Source: Dyadobacter sp. CY345 (GTDB taxonomy: Bacteria > Bacteroidota > Bacteroidia > Cytophagales > Spirosomataceae). Taken from it: 64,000 bases of DNA. The stretch covers positions 496,001 through 560,000 of the forward strand of contig NZ_JAKFFS010000001.1 of NCBI RefSeq assembly GCF_021502725.1, written 5' to 3'. The stretch's first letter is position 1. Every line of letters begins with the position of its first letter. Positions 8,365-18,436 of the stretch are shown in pieces. Under the pieces are notes generated by a model. That model did no database searches. It had not been told where the DNA came from and saw nothing but the letters and a program-made list of their open reading frames with translations. The position numbers and the translations under genes were made by a program.

Positions 8365-10926
8365 CTAATTTCGTCTTCCGCCCGTGTCCAATGGTATTGG
8401 AGGAGGACCGATCAAAAAGTCGTCATCCGCATTCCTCGTACCTGAGCTGTCACCTTCTATATCCAGAGAATCGCTCCGGCTTGGCTCGTAGTAGGTTGGG
8501 CAATTATATTCTTTGTTGATCTTGAAACTCGGTTTCGGGAATGGGCCTGGTTCTATACCAATCGATTTATCCCGGTAAACTTTTTCCAGAAAACTACCTA
8601 CAATAGGAAGGGCTGTTTTTGCACCTTCTCCAAGATTCGTTGTCCGGAAGTGGATACTGCGATCATCGCCTCCAACCCACGCACCAATAACCAAATCACG
8701 CGTGATACACATAAACCAGCCATCCGAATTATTTGAAGTGGTTCCTGTTTTACCGCCGATCTCATTATTATTTTTAGCAACATCGTATCTCCATCTTATA
8801 GAACTCGAAGTTCCTCCCGATTCTTCGACACCGCCTTTAAGCATGTGAACCATCAAAAAGGCAGATTCTTCACTAATCGCACGGCGGGATTCTGAGACAA
8901 ATTCCTCAATAATCTTACCATTACGGTCTTCAATTTTGGTGACCAGAATGGGCTGAGTATAGTTTCCGTTATTGACAAATACGCTGTAAGCCGCTACCAT
9001 ATCATACAAGGAAACGTCAAACGGGCCCAGACCAATAGATGGAACAGGTTTTAAGGGCGTGGTTATCCCCATTTTCTTAGCATAGCGAACAACGTCCGCA
9101 GCACCAACGTCTTCCGTTAATTGTGCTGTAACTGAATTGACAGACTGTGCCAGAGCGCGACGAAGCGTCATATTGGAATAGGTAAAATAACCAGTAGAGT
9201 TTCTCGGTTTCCATTCTTTTTCAACACCATCTTCCATATATGTTTTTTGGAAAGGTTTGTCCTCAATCTGATCACACGGTGTCATATTGAAACTGGAATC
9301 ATCGATTGCCGTGGTGTAAACAAACGGTTTAAATGTTGACCCAGGTTGGCGACGGCCCTGTTTTACGTGGTCATATTTAAAGAAATTGTAATCCAGTCCG
9401 CCAACCCATGCTTTAATTTGTCCGTTATGCGGATCCATAGCCATCATCCCCGCACGTAAAATACGTTTGTAATAATCAAGTGAATCCATCGAACTCCAGT
9501 ATTTTTTAATCTGGCCGCTCGTTTTCCAATCATAGACAGTCATCGTGTCTTTTTTAGCCAGATAGTAAGAAACGCTATCCGGATTATTCGGAAATTTCGC
9601 CGTCAAGGATTTGTAACGGCTTGTTCTTTTTACGACCGTTTCCAGAAAATTCGGAATTTCTTTGCCTGTCTCATCAATCCATGGATTTTGTTTTCCCCAA
9701 TGGTCTTCAAAAACACGTTGTAATTGTTTCATACGCTGGGTCATTGCTTCCTCTGCCTTTTCCTGCATACGGGAATCAATGGTCGTATAAATTTTCAAAC
9801 CGTCCGTATACAGATCGTAGCCATTCTCATCACCCCATTTTTTTACATAATCTACCACCGCATTTTTGAAATAATTGGCATTCCCGTCGTACGGCGTTTC
9901 GAACTTAGTTTTCAATTCTATTGGCAACGCACTGATCGAGTCCGCTTGTTTGGCAGTAAGATAGCCATATTTCGCCATCTGGCTGATAACCACATTGCGT
10001 CGCTCTGTGGAGCGTTTAATATTTCTTACAGGGTTATAGGTTGTTGTCGCTTTTTGTAAACCAACCAAAACCGCTGCTTCCTGCACATTCAAACTATCCG
10101 GCGTTTTGCTGAAATAAGATTTGGCCGCAGTATTGATACCAAAAGTATTGTTACCAAAATCGACGGTATTGAAATACATGGTAAGAATTTCCTGTTTGGT
10201 AAAATTTCTTTCCAGTTTAATTGCCGTCAACCATTCCTTCGTTTTATAAATTAAAGTGCTCAGTCCCGGTATTGATCCCAACAATCCGCGCGCATCTCTT
10301 TTTCTGGTTTTGAAAAGTTTTTTCGCAAGCTGTTGCGTTACCGTACTTCCACCTCCACGATCCGTCTCACCACTTGCAATCCCAACAGCTACACCCGCCA
10401 TGGCACGGTAGTCAATTCCTGAGTGCTCATAGAAACGAACGTCTTCAGTGGCGATAAGTGCTTTAACAAGATTTGGCGATATTTTTTCGTAGGGAACAGG
10501 TGTTCTGTTTTCTGTATAAAACTTTCCGATCATTAATCCGTCGGAAGTATAAATTTCAGACGACTGGGAAACTTTGGGGTTCTGAAGATCTTCCACACTT
10601 GGCATACTTCCCATTAACCAAAGGAAATTGGTTTCTACGCAAAAGATGTAAAAGAAAAATCCTAGAAAACCATATAAAAATAATTTCCAGGTGAACACAA
10701 CTGGCTTGTAAAAGGCGGAGTTTTTATCCATCCTTTTGTCCCACCAAGCATGGTAAGCTGCCCGTTTTTGGCGAACAGAGTCGAAGTATTGATCCGTTTT
10801 TGCTTTACCGACAAAAAAGCCGAAAAGTTTATAGATAATGCTTTTTATAATTGCTTTCAGCTGTGTTCCAATGAATTGAAACATGGCTTTGATTTTATTG
10901 TAGAAGGTTTTGATAACTTCCATCAA
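8365..10926 (-). CDS. Class A penicillin-binding protein 1A (bifunctional)
   Basis: 853 residues. A cytoplasmic tail precedes one transmembrane helix at about 76-97. The GT51 glycosyltransferase domain (about 120-310) has catalytic Glu161 in the ATEDVRFYEHSG motif and GGSTVTQQLAKKLF near 192-205. The transpeptidase domain has the SxxK motif S530-K533 (GSTFKP), SVN at 595-597 and KTG at 726-728. It polymerises and crosslinks peptidoglycan at the periplasmic face of the inner membrane. All catalytic motifs are intact. The C-terminus ends in a proline/glycine-rich tail. It lies downstream of msrB but is separated by a terminator. Confidence 0.95.
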   Translation of the reverse strand: MMEVIKTFYNKIKAMFQFIGTQLKAIIKSIIYKLFGFFVGKAKTDQYFDSVRQKRAAYHAWWDKRMDKNSAFYKPVVFTWKLFLYGFLGFFFYIFCVETNFLWLMGSMPSVEDLQNPKVSQSSEIYTSDGLMIGKFYTENRTPVPYEKISPNLVKALIATEDVRFYEHSGIDYRAMAGVAVGIASGETDRGGGSTVTQQLAKKLFKTRKRDARGLLGSIPGLSTLIYKTKEWLTAIKLERNFTKQEILTMYFNTVDFGNNTFGINTAAKSYFSKTPDSLNVQEAAVLVGLQKATTTYNPVRNIKRSTERRNVVISQMAKYGYLTAKQADSISALPIELKTKFETPYDGNANYFKNAVVDYVKKWGDENGYDLYTDGLKIYTTIDSRMQEKAEEAMTQRMKQLQRVFEDHWGKQNPWIDETGKEIPNFLETVVKRTSRYKSLTAKFPNNPDSVSYYLAKKDTMTVYDWKTSGQIKKYWSSMDSLDYYKRILRAGMMAMDPHNGQIKAWVGGLDYNFFKYDHVKQGRRQPGSTFKPFVYTTAIDDSSFNMTPCDQIEDKPFQKTYMEDGVEKEWKPRNSTGYFTYSNMTLRRALAQSVNSVTAQLTEDVGAADVVRYAKKMGITTPLKPVPSIGLGPFDVSLYDMVAAYSVFVNNGNYTQPILVTKIEDRNGKIIEEFVSESRRAISEESAFLMVHMLKGGVEESGGTSSSIRWRYDVAKNNNEIGGKTGTTSNNSDGWFMCITRDLVIGAWVGGDDRSIHFRTTNLGEGAKTALPIVGSFLEKVYRDKSIGIEPGPFPKPSFKINKEYNCPTYYEPSRSDSLDIEGDSSGTRNADDDFLIGPPPIPLDTGGRRN

Positions 10927-10959
10927 ACGTTAAGGTTCATAAGGGTGTCAAAGATAAGA

Positions 10960-10991
10960 AAAGCCGGACATATCTTGGTATGTCCGGCTTT
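10960..10991 (-). terminator. Terminator after msrB
   Basis: A perfect 13-bp stem (AAAGCCGGACATA with TATGTCCGGCTTT) and 6-base loop lie 14 bases past the msrB stop codon, between msrB and the PBP1A start. Confidence 0.8.
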
Positions 10992-11005
10992 ATCCGCAGC
11001 TAAGG

Positions 11006-11401
11006 CTATGCCGCTTTGATAAATTTTAGTGCAACGCCATTCATGCAGTAGCGCAGTCCGGTTGGCTTTGGCCCGTCGTTGAAAACGTGGCCCAGATGAC
11101 CTCCGCATGTCCGGCATACTACTTCGGTGCGGCTCATTCCGTGGCTGTTGTCGACAATTTCTTCCACACTTTGTTCGCCGATCGGAGTGAAGAAACTTGG
11201 CCATCCAGATCCTGATTCATATTTTGTTTCAGAGCTGAATAATGGTGTGTCACATGCTGCACATACGTAAGTTCCTTCTTCTTTGTTATCATTTAATGGG
11301 CTGGTGAATGGCCTTTCTGTTCCTTTTTCACGCAAAACGAAACATTGCATCCCAGTCAACTCTTTTTGCCACTCTTCTTCTGATTTCGCTATTTCTCTCA
11401 T
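11006..11401 (-). CDS. msrB: Peptide-methionine (R)-S-oxide reductase MsrB
   Basis: 131 residues, the full length of a single-domain MsrB. Zinc is held by two CxxC pairs, C47/C50 and C96/C99. The catalytic cysteine is C119 in a RYCMNG motif (RYCxNs in most homologues). The GSGWPSF motif near 64-70 and [10 protein letters not shown] near 102-111 form the active-site pocket. It reduces methionine-R-sulfoxide in oxidised proteins, using thioredoxin. No signal peptide, so cytoplasmic. No MsrA partner in the window. Confidence 0.95.
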   Translation of the reverse strand: MREIAKSEEEWQKELTGMQCFVLREKGTERPFTSPLNDNKEEGTYVCAACDTPLFSSETKYESGSGWPSFFTPIGEQSVEEIVDNSHGMSRTEVVCRTCGGHLGHVFNDGPKPTGLRYCMNGVALKFIKAA

Positions 11402-11474
11402 TTTTTTAGATTTGAAGTTGAAGCACCGGTTAATTTATAAAAAATAACTGTACTTGCATTAAATGCTGTTAATA

Positions 11475-13061
11475 TTAGAACGAATCGCGTCTACTGAAAA
11501 TTCGCCTCAACCACGATTTTTCCGCTGGCCAGCATTTATTAGCCAATTCAGGAGGGCGGCGGAACAAACCTGCTGATATGCCAAAATATAAATTAAACGA
11601 TTTCGGATTGCCAATATTTAGCAGTCCTGTAAGATGGTCAGTACCTAGCCAAAGAGGCCCAGCGCGCATTGCCAGCCCGATGGCAGGAGAGCTATATCTG
11701 TTCATGATAGAAACAGGTACCGAAATTTCATACCACTTGTGTTCATAACGTGGCGTTACAGATAACATGGATTCGGCTTTCATTCCCATAGCACCCTGTG
11801 GTACCAAATTCTGAACCCATAACGCATTGACATAAACTTTCGGTTGAATGTTGTAATCCACACTTGCCTGAAAAGCCATAGGCAATGTGGAATGGAAATC
11901 TGCTGTTTGAGAGCCGGTTACGCCAAAAGCACTGTTAACTGCGTTGAATGCGCCCTCGGAGCCCTGAAGTCTTTGGAAATCATCGTAACGTAAAATACTT
12001 CCTGATGTATTAACCTCCTGTTGCAACAGGTAAGTCGGATTGTTAAAATGAACTCTTCCAACATCTGTTAGGGAAACAGCTACCCGATATAAGTATTTAT
12101 TCTTACTTGCATCATGCATCCGTACGCCTTTTTCAGTGTACGAGTATTTGTTAATATCCGGACGATATTCATAAACTGCTCCAACATCAATTCCCCATCC
12201 TCTGCCTGCGGCCATATTCCCTAGTAACCATGAAACATTCGGCCTGAAATTCTGAAAGGCTTCGTCTTTCGTAATTCCGTATTTAACATTGATCTGGTCG
12301 CCAACGATTAAATGACGCCGGTTTGCCCAGGCTGGATCAGGTTCAATTGAATAGCTCGAATTTCTCACTTCGGCATTGGCGTTATACAATCCTATAAGTC
12401 TCTTGATGGTTATACCAACTTTCAGGAAGTCTGTTTCATTATCTATTACCACTCCACCGACAGTCATTGCCAGTTCTCCCAACGCGTTGACATTAAGTTT
12501 TCCGGATTGGTCTGTAAATGTTCCACCTTGTAAACCTGGTTCCCTGGTAGTTTTGCTCAAAAGTCTGGCAAGATTCTCAGTTATTCCCGAACCATTTACA
12601 TAATACCTGACCCGTGTGGACAATCCCACACCGATCCTATTTTTGAAAAGTCCAAACATGATCGACGGCAATCGTGTATCGCCGCCGGCATTCAGCCACT
12701 TATCCCGTCCATTAAGTCGTTCTTTAAGATAGGCTCTGGGGAATAGCACGGCGCCTTTTTCATTTCTATGTTCAGAAGAAACCTGGTTAGTGATCAGACT
12801 AAGAAAGGAATATGGTGCATTATACCGAACACCACTGTTTGCAGTGTAAAGTTGTGTTCCAACAACATTGACGTAAACGCTATAACGTGAATCGGCGACA
12901 AATGCGGGATTGTGATACAAGGCCTGTGTTCCCGAATAATTGCCCATCGCTATTCCCTGTAGGTGTTGTGAAAAAGCACTATTCGATATTCCCAGTATTA
13001 TTCCACCAATAAGCAACAAGTTTTTAGACATGTGGTTAAAACGGGAAACCTTGTGTTTCAT
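11475..13061 (-). CDS. DUF5723 family outer-membrane beta-barrel protein
   Basis: The frame extends upstream to 13175, but I choose ATG 13061 because a GGAGG sequence lies 5 bases before it, rare in this genome, and a signal peptide follows (hydrophobic core LLLIGGIILGI, cleavage near SAFSQ). The 528-residue product has an early YHNPAFVADSR segment (the NPA signature of this porin-like group) and many alternating amphipathic strands. It is probably an outer-membrane barrel of unknown substrate. A downstream ATG at 13031 is the alternative start. Confidence 0.7.
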   Translation of the reverse strand: MKHKVSRFNHMSKNLLLIGGIILGISNSAFSQHLQGIAMGNYSGTQALYHNPAFVADSRYSVYVNVVGTQLYTANSGVRYNAPYSFLSLITNQVSSEHRNEKGAVLFPRAYLKERLNGRDKWLNAGGDTRLPSIMFGLFKNRIGVGLSTRVRYYVNGSGITENLARLLSKTTREPGLQGGTFTDQSGKLNVNALGELAMTVGGVVIDNETDFLKVGITIKRLIGLYNANAEVRNSSYSIEPDPAWANRRHLIVGDQINVKYGITKDEAFQNFRPNVSWLLGNMAAGRGWGIDVGAVYEYRPDINKYSYTEKGVRMHDASKNKYLYRVAVSLTDVGRVHFNNPTYLLQQEVNTSGSILRYDDFQRLQGSEGAFNAVNSAFGVTGSQTADFHSTLPMAFQASVDYNIQPKVYVNALWVQNLVPQGAMGMKAESMLSVTPRYEHKWYEISVPVSIMNRYSSPAIGLAMRAGPLWLGTDHLTGLLNIGNPKSFNLYFGISAGLFRRPPELANKCWPAEKSWLRRIFSRRDSF

Positions 13062-13385
13062 TATTCCCTCCGCAAAGAAAACATGAAGAGGCCTGACATA
13101 CAACGATTGTTTATCCAAGGGCAAATAATAATGATGTGTTAATAAACGGGATACATTTTGATGAATAAAATCCATACCCGGAAATCTTATTATCCGTGAA
13201 ATTTGTATTATTCTTTTTTGTAAGCATTTAAAAATTAAACTATTGACGACTTAAAAGGTTGTATTTTAGAAGAGAAAAAATATGATTTTGCTGATTATCG
13301 TGATCGAAACATTTTGCAAATAGAAACATATGCCATATATTGTTCTGTTAATAGTAGAAGTATACTTATTCAAATTTTGTATTGT

Positions 13386-14816
13386 ATGAATTTTTCATTT
13401 TCTGGTTACCAAAACGAGGATTTCTTCGATGAGATGTTTACTCCCGATGGACAAATCCGTCCGGGATATGAACACCTAAAAAATAAATTTGAAAACTTAA
13501 CCAACGAGGACCTCACCAACAGGCAGTTAGCTACTGAGCGTGCATTGCTTTCGATGGGGATAACTTTCAATGTGTATTCGGAAGGTGAAGGAACGGAGCG
13601 GATTATGCCGATTGATATCATACCGCGTGTATTGCCGAATGCAGAATGGGAATGGTTGGAAAAAGGATTAAAACAGCGAATTAAAGCGCTGAATATGTTC
13701 ATTCATGATGTTTATAATGAACAGAATATATTGAACGACGGGGTTGTTCCAAGAGACCTTATTGAATCCAGTAAATGTTTTTTGAAACCCTGCATCGGAC
13801 TGAATCCTCCCAAAGGGATCTGGTGTCATATTACAGGGACAGATTTAATTAAAGGAGACGACGGGACGTTTATGGTACTCGAAGACAATTTACGTTGTCC
13901 GTCAGGAGTTTCTTATATGATCGAAAACAGGGAATTGTCAAAACAAATTTTCCCTGATGTGCTGGCGCGTACCGGTGTGCGTCCTGTATCAGATTATCCG
14001 ACAAGGCTTTTGCAAATGTTGCAGCATCTTGCAGACCGCCCTAATCCAACCGTTGCGGTTTTGACGCCCGGGATCTATAATTCTGCTTATTTTGAACATT
14101 CTTATCTTGCCCAGCAAATGGGTGTGGAGTTGGTAGATGCGCGTGATCTTGTCGTTTCTGACGGTTATGTTAAAATGCGCACAACCAGCGGACTGCAAAT
14201 TGTTGATGTTATTTACCGTCGTATTGACGATACGTTCCTTGATCCGGAAGCATTTAATCTTGATTCATTAATTGGTATTCCCGGTATTTTTGAGGTTTAC
14301 AAAAAGGGTCGTGTTGCTTTGGCAAATGCGCCAGGAACAGGTGTTGCGGATGACAAAGTTGTTTATGCTTATGTGCCGCGTATCATTGAATATTACCTGA
14401 AAGAGGAAGCGATAATTCCAAATGTAAAAACATATATCTGCCGGGAGCCGGATGATTTCGAATATGTGCTGGCCAACATTCATGATCTTGTAGTAAAAGA
14501 AGCGAATGAAGCAGGTGGTTACGGTATGATGATCGGGCCAAAAGCAACAGAGGAAGAACACGAAATTTTCAGACAAAAAATTCGGGATAATCCTCGGAAT
14601 TACGTTGCCCAGCCAACAATTTCTCTTTCACGGGTACCTTGTATGGTTGATGGACATGCGGAAGGACGCCACGTTGATCTTCGTCCGTATATTTTATATG
14701 GTGACGATATTAGTGTTATTCCAGGTGGGCTGACCCGCGTAGCCCTAAGAAAAGGTTCGCTGGTTGTCAATTCTTCGCAAGGCGGCGGAGGTAAGGATAC
14801 CTGGGTTTTGTACTAA
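13386..14816 (+). CDS. Circularly permuted ATP-grasp type 2 protein (DUF404/DUF407-like)
   Basis: ATG 13386 is preferred over the in-frame ATG at 13314 because homologues begin near the MNFSFSGYQ sequence; this gives 476 residues. The N-terminal half has the family's FDEM...GxxRPGYEHL region. The ATP-grasp core shows VLEDNLRCPSGVSYM near 168 and the late VDLRPYILYG and GGLTRVALR segments, ending in NSSQGGGGKDTWVL. Members are linked to peptide-ligase chemistry and often sit with alpha-E and transglutaminase genes. Those partners are absent here; a serine esterase follows instead. Product unknown. Confidence 0.85.
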   Translation: MNFSFSGYQNEDFFDEMFTPDGQIRPGYEHLKNKFENLTNEDLTNRQLATERALLSMGITFNVYSEGEGTERIMPIDIIPRVLPNAEWEWLEKGLKQRIKALNMFIHDVYNEQNILNDGVVPRDLIESSKCFLKPCIGLNPPKGIWCHITGTDLIKGDDGTFMVLEDNLRCPSGVSYMIENRELSKQIFPDVLARTGVRPVSDYPTRLLQMLQHLADRPNPTVAVLTPGIYNSAYFEHSYLAQQMGVELVDARDLVVSDGYVKMRTTSGLQIVDVIYRRIDDTFLDPEAFNLDSLIGIPGIFEVYKKGRVALANAPGTGVADDKVVYAYVPRIIEYYLKEEAIIPNVKTYICREPDDFEYVLANIHDLVVKEANEAGGYGMMIGPKATEEEHEIFRQKIRDNPRNYVAQPTISLSRVPCMVDGHAEGRHVDLRPYILYGDDISVIPGGLTRVALRKGSLVVNSSQGGGGKDTWVLY

Positions 14817-14858
14817 ATTTAGAAATAAAAGTTTTAAGTAAAGAATTTCAAAGAAAAT

Positions 14859-14891
14859 AATGCCAGTGTCGGGTTTCCGGGCACTGGCATT
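14859..14891 (+). terminator. Terminator after the ATP-grasp gene
   Basis: A 10-bp perfect stem (AATGCCAGTG with CACTGGCATT) and 13-base loop are followed by an AATTTTTTA tract, about 42 bases past the stop. Confidence 0.8.
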
Positions 14892-14958
14892 AATTTTTTA
14901 ACGTTGCCATCTTAACAGAACATGTTTCTAACACTCTATCAACTTAAACGGAAACGAA

Positions 14959-15690
14959 ATGCAACGTGAAGTAACTAGCTGGTACAGTCCGTCTCTGAAT
15001 AAACAAATGGATATTGCCGTGTATGGCCACTATGGATTTGCTTTATTACTAATTCCCACAGCAGCCTCGGATTACCTTGAATATGAGCAGAATGGATTAA
15101 TAGAGAGTATTGCACCGTACATAAATTCTGGCAAGGTAAAAGTGTATTGCATCAATAGTATCAATGGAGAAAGTTGGTTGAATCCACACATGCATGGTTA
15201 TGATAAAGCGGTTCGTCATCAGCATTTTAATGACTATGTGATCAGAGAAGTTATACCTTATATTAAAGATACGACGAGTCAGAAAAACGAGATTATAACA
15301 GCTGGCGCCTCACTCGGTGCTTTTCATGCTGCCAATTTATTTTTTCGTTATCCCGATTTTATTCACGGTGTAATCGGCATGAGCGGGTGTTATGATCTAA
15401 GTGCGTATACAAGTGGTTATTATGATGACAACGTGTATTTTAATTCTCCGATTCATTATCTCTCACAGCTGAAAGCTGAATGGCAATTATCACTATACCG
15501 TGAAAGCAGGCATATTCATTTTGTCACGGGATCCGGAGCTTATGAATATCCTGAATGCTCCCGCCAGATTTCTGCTATTTTAAATTCTAAAAATGTTCCT
15601 CATGAGCTTGATATCTGGGGAGCAGACATTCCACATGAATGGTCGACTTGGAAGAAAATGTTGCCCTATTATTTGGAAACTCGATTCTAA
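14959..15690 (+). CDS. Esterase family protein (alpha/beta hydrolase)
   Basis: 243 residues resembling the putative-esterase (esterase D/antigen 85-like) group. The nucleophile elbow is GASLGAFHA near residues 115-123 with the central Ser. The likely catalytic His is in PHEW near 224. An early HYGFALLLIPTAASD strand fits the oxyanion side. No signal peptide. Bacteroidota often pair this kind of esterase with the ATP-grasp gene seen upstream, but a strong terminator separates them here. Substrate unknown. Confidence 0.82.
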   Translation: MQREVTSWYSPSLNKQMDIAVYGHYGFALLLIPTAASDYLEYEQNGLIESIAPYINSGKVKVYCINSINGESWLNPHMHGYDKAVRHQHFNDYVIREVIPYIKDTTSQKNEIITAGASLGAFHAANLFFRYPDFIHGVIGMSGCYDLSAYTSGYYDDNVYFNSPIHYLSQLKAEWQLSLYRESRHIHFVTGSGAYEYPECSRQISAILNSKNVPHELDIWGADIPHEWSTWKKMLPYYLETRF

Positions 15691-15693
15691 AAA

Positions 15694-15754
15694 AATAATT
15701 CCGATTTCCGTGCTGCCCAGTAAGTCTGGATATCACCTGGAAATCGGAATTATT
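15694..15754. terminator. Bidirectional terminator between esterase and pheS
   Basis: A perfect 16-bp stem (AATAATTCCGATTTCC with GGAAATCGGAATTATT) and 29-base loop, with T runs on both outer sides. It lies 3 bases past the esterase stop and 24 bases past the convergent pheS stop, so it can serve both genes. Confidence 0.82.
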
Positions 15755-15778
15755 TTTTCAATTAATCTATAAGAAGTA

Positions 15779-16819
15779 TTAGGCCCCTTCAAATTGTCTT
15801 AAAAAACGGACGTCGTTTTCAGTGAATAATCTTAAATCGCTGATTCCGTAACGTAACATCGTGATACGTTCGATCCCCATACCAAATGCAAATCCTGTAA
15901 ATTCTTCACTATCAATTCCTGCATTTTCGAGAACGGCCGGATCGACCATACCAGAACCTGCGATTTCTACCCAACCGGTATGTTTGCAAATATTACAACC
16001 GACTCCTTTACAAATAAAACAGGTCACATCAATTTCTGCACTTGGTTCTGTAAACGGGAAATATGACGGGCGCAAACGGATCTGAGAATCCTTTCCAAAC
16101 ATTTCCTTTGAGAAATGAAGAAGCGTGTCTTTCAGATCTTTAAAACTTACGTTACGATCGACATACAAACCTTCAACCTGGTGAAATACGCAATGTGCGC
16201 GCGCAGAAATTGCTTCATTACGAAATACGCGGCCAGGCATAATTGAGCGGATCGGTGGTTTTTGTCTTTCCATCAAGCGAATCTGCACGTTTGATGTATG
16301 TGTTCTTAACAATACGTCATCTTTCACAGCACCTTCTCCTTTTGAAATAAAGAAAGTGTCCTGCATTTCACGCGCAGGGTGATTATCTGCAAAATTTAAT
16401 GCGCCGAAATTATACCAGTCTGTTTCAATTTCCGGTCCGTAAGAAACATTGAATCCCATCCGTTCGAAAATTTCGATAATCCGACGACGAACAATTGTCA
16501 AAGGATGGATGCTTCCCTGAAGATTTGGCGCAACCGGAAGTGTCAGGTCTATCTGGCTTCCTTCATTATTTTCAGTAGCCGTTTCAAGAATCGCAGTAAA
16601 ATCCTGAAAACGAGTTTGAGCCAGATTTTTTAACGTATTTAATTCCTGACCAACGACGCGGCGGTCTTCTTGTGGAATATTTTTAAGCCCGTCAAACAGT
16701 TCGGTAACAACGCCTTTTTTGCTTATATACCGTAAACGAAATGCTTCAAGTTGTTCTTTATTTTCAACCTTGCATAATTCAATTTCTTGGAGTAATTCCT
16801 TTACCCGATCAGTAATCAT
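15779..16819 (-). CDS. pheS: Phenylalanine--tRNA ligase alpha subunit
   Basis: ATG 16819 is preferred to the upstream in-frame ATG at 16873, because homologues begin with the coiled-coil MITDRVKELL sequence; this gives 346 residues, typical of PheS. The N-terminal tRNA-binding coiled coil covers about 1-90. The class II core shows motif 2 (RTHTSNVQIR, FRNEAISARAHCVFHQVEG near 185-215), AEIDVTCFICKGVGC near 265 and motif 3 GFAFGMGIERI near 310. It forms an alpha2beta2 enzyme with PheT, which is not adjacent. It charges tRNA-Phe in the cytoplasm. Confidence 0.95.
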   Translation of the reverse strand: MITDRVKELLQEIELCKVENKEQLEAFRLRYISKKGVVTELFDGLKNIPQEDRRVVGQELNTLKNLAQTRFQDFTAILETATENNEGSQIDLTLPVAPNLQGSIHPLTIVRRRIIEIFERMGFNVSYGPEIETDWYNFGALNFADNHPAREMQDTFFISKGEGAVKDDVLLRTHTSNVQIRLMERQKPPIRSIMPGRVFRNEAISARAHCVFHQVEGLYVDRNVSFKDLKDTLLHFSKEMFGKDSQIRLRPSYFPFTEPSAEIDVTCFICKGVGCNICKHTGWVEIAGSGMVDPAVLENAGIDSEEFTGFAFGMGIERITMLRYGISDLRLFTENDVRFLRQFEGA

Positions 16820-17218
16820 AAATTTTATTGGTTGTAAAGAAACGTAATCAGAATCCAGATTGCTGGCTGCCAACTGCCGTATTCCAGTATTTTCTATTTA
16901 TTCTAAACCGGCTGTCAAGCGGGTTGGTTCCGGTTGGAAATCTTCTGCAAAGATAGATAAAGTTACGAGGCGTTGCAGGACATTTTTCCAGCTTCGGAAA
17001 TTTATCCCTGAAAAGAGTCCAAAATAGCCCTTTCGGGTACCAAGTAAAATTACGTGTTTTGGTAAGTTCAGTTACGTCATTTGATGGAGCGGTGCTTTGG
17101 TAACCTCTTGTATAACAGAAAATTAGATAAAAATACCCATTTGTGGGTACTTTACTTGTCCAAATATTCCAGTTAAATTTGATTCATAAACAACGTCAGA
17201 AAAACCAGCCCCAGCATT
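16820..17218. other. Intergenic region between pheS and the LytTR gene
   Basis: 399 bases with no convincing gene. On the minus strand TATCTTTG at 16955-16948 fits the -7 box of a pheS promoter, but no TTG lies at the right distance. TACCCA-TTTG-TGGGTA at 17134-17149 is a perfect 6-bp inverted repeat upstream of the LytTR gene and could be an operator. AGTTACG occurs twice (about 16961 and 17070). No tRNA or other RNA gene is seen. Confidence 0.4.
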
Positions 17219-17617
17219 ATGAAAACATTAGGAACTTTTACTCATCAAACATTATCGGACAACGCCTCCGCCGAAAGGACAGTTAACATTTCTGTTCAGT
17301 CTATGGGCAGAACGATTTTTCTCACTCCTGACATTATTACGTTTCTGGAAGGAGAGGGGAATTACACGTTTATCTACACCAATGCAGGTAAGAGATATCT
17401 GGTTTCCAAAACTTTAAAATCCCTCGCTGAAATTTTGGCTAACAACTTTATACGCGTTCACAAATCGTACCTGGTTAATTCAAATTTCGTTGTAGAGCGT
17501 ATGGAAGATGATCGCATGTTGAAAATGTCCTGCGGGAAAGAGGTGATCGTGTCACGGAGAAAAATTAAAGAGATCAGCAACATACTAAATCATACTAACC
17601 GTCGCATCAGCGCATAA
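17219..17617 (+). CDS. Stand-alone LytTR DNA-binding protein
   Basis: 132 residues. A LytTR domain covers about 30-130: FLEGEGNYTFIYT near 41-53, the KTLKSLAEIL helix near 65, FIRVHKSYLVN near 78-88 and VSRRKIKEI near 115. The first 30 residues are unlike a receiver domain, so this is a DNA-binding protein with no phospho-acceptor. No histidine kinase is adjacent. It may be controlled by a distant partner or act constitutively. Target genes unknown. Confidence 0.85.
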   Translation: MKTLGTFTHQTLSDNASAERTVNISVQSMGRTIFLTPDIITFLEGEGNYTFIYTNAGKRYLVSKTLKSLAEILANNFIRVHKSYLVNSNFVVERMEDDRMLKMSCGKEVIVSRRKIKEISNILNHTNRRISA

Positions 17618-17676
17618 TCCAGCATTCTATTGATAAAAACTTTACTCTATAAATTAGTGGGTTATTCATAAGGACA

Positions 17677-17702
17677 GCAGCCATCGCAAGATCGATGGCT
17701 GC
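17677..17702. terminator. Terminator between LytTR gene and barrel gene
   Basis: A perfect 10-bp stem (GCAGCCATCG with CGATGGCTGC) and 6-base loop, followed by ATGTTTTG on the plus side. It sits between convergent genes, 60 bases from one stop and 21 from the other. Confidence 0.72.
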
Positions 17703-17722
17703 ATGTTTTGTTGTGACGCGGC

Positions 17723-18436
17723 TTACAATAATTTTAGTCCAAGTGTGACCTGCCACGAAGTTATTTTTTGGCGAACCGTTGCATTGCTGCCTTCGATTGG
17801 CCGTCCGTTGAGTTTAAAAGTTGCAAGGTCTGTAAACGTTCCTTCTTTCCGGACATCCAGACTAAAGCTTCCCAAATCAAGACCTGCACCAAACTGATAT
17901 CCTACGACAGCATTAGATAAAGATTTATCCCGGTTTGAAGAATATTGTTTGAAAGCATCGCTGAGTTTCTGATTGTCTCCAACGCGGAAGGAGAATAACG
18001 GACCGGCTAAAATACGGATGGGCCCGCCCTTCAAGCCGATCAGGATCGGAACATCGATATTGCTGTATTTAATCTTAACATTCTGCGCTGTTGTTGAGCC
18101 GTCAGGAATAATCTGGAATGATCCCCCTTTTGTAGAAACCAGAACTTCGGGTTGCACAAAAATTGTTTTCCCAAAACGCATGTAAACCCCGCCAACCCAG
18201 CCGGTCTTGGTATCAAAACTTTGTTTGATATTGTCCTTCACCTCGGAACCGTCATACTTTAAAAATGCATTTCCATTGTCATCGTAACGTGTCGTGAACA
18301 CATTACCCATTGTCAGTCTTGACAAATTAACCCCTCCCTTCAAACCTATAACAAATCCTTTTGACTGCGCCTGAGCAGAAACTACGGCGGCCAGGAATAA
18401 AAGGCTGGTATAAATTGTTGTCTTAATAACGTTCAT
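17723..18436 (-). CDS. Outer membrane beta-barrel protein (PorT-like)
   Basis: ATG 18436 is chosen over the longer frame to 18586, because it begins a classic signal peptide (MNVIKTTIYTSLLFLAAVV, cleavage after AQA). The 237-residue product starts its mature part with GFVIGLKGGVNLSRL, the standard opening of the small Bacteroidota OMP_b-brl_2 barrels, and has about eight amphipathic strands. It ends LGLKLL with a C-terminal aromatic-poor strand. Its start is 167 bases from the divergent radA start. Function unknown. Confidence 0.8.
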   Translation of the reverse strand: MNVIKTTIYTSLLFLAAVVSAQAQSKGFVIGLKGGVNLSRLTMGNVFTTRYDDNGNAFLKYDGSEVKDNIKQSFDTKTGWVGGVYMRFGKTIFVQPEVLVSTKGGSFQIIPDGSTTAQNVKIKYSNIDVPILIGLKGGPIRILAGPLFSFRVGDNQKLSDAFKQYSSNRDKSLSNAVVGYQFGAGLDLGSFSLDVRKEGTFTDLATFKLNGRPIEGSNATVRQKITSWQVTLGLKLL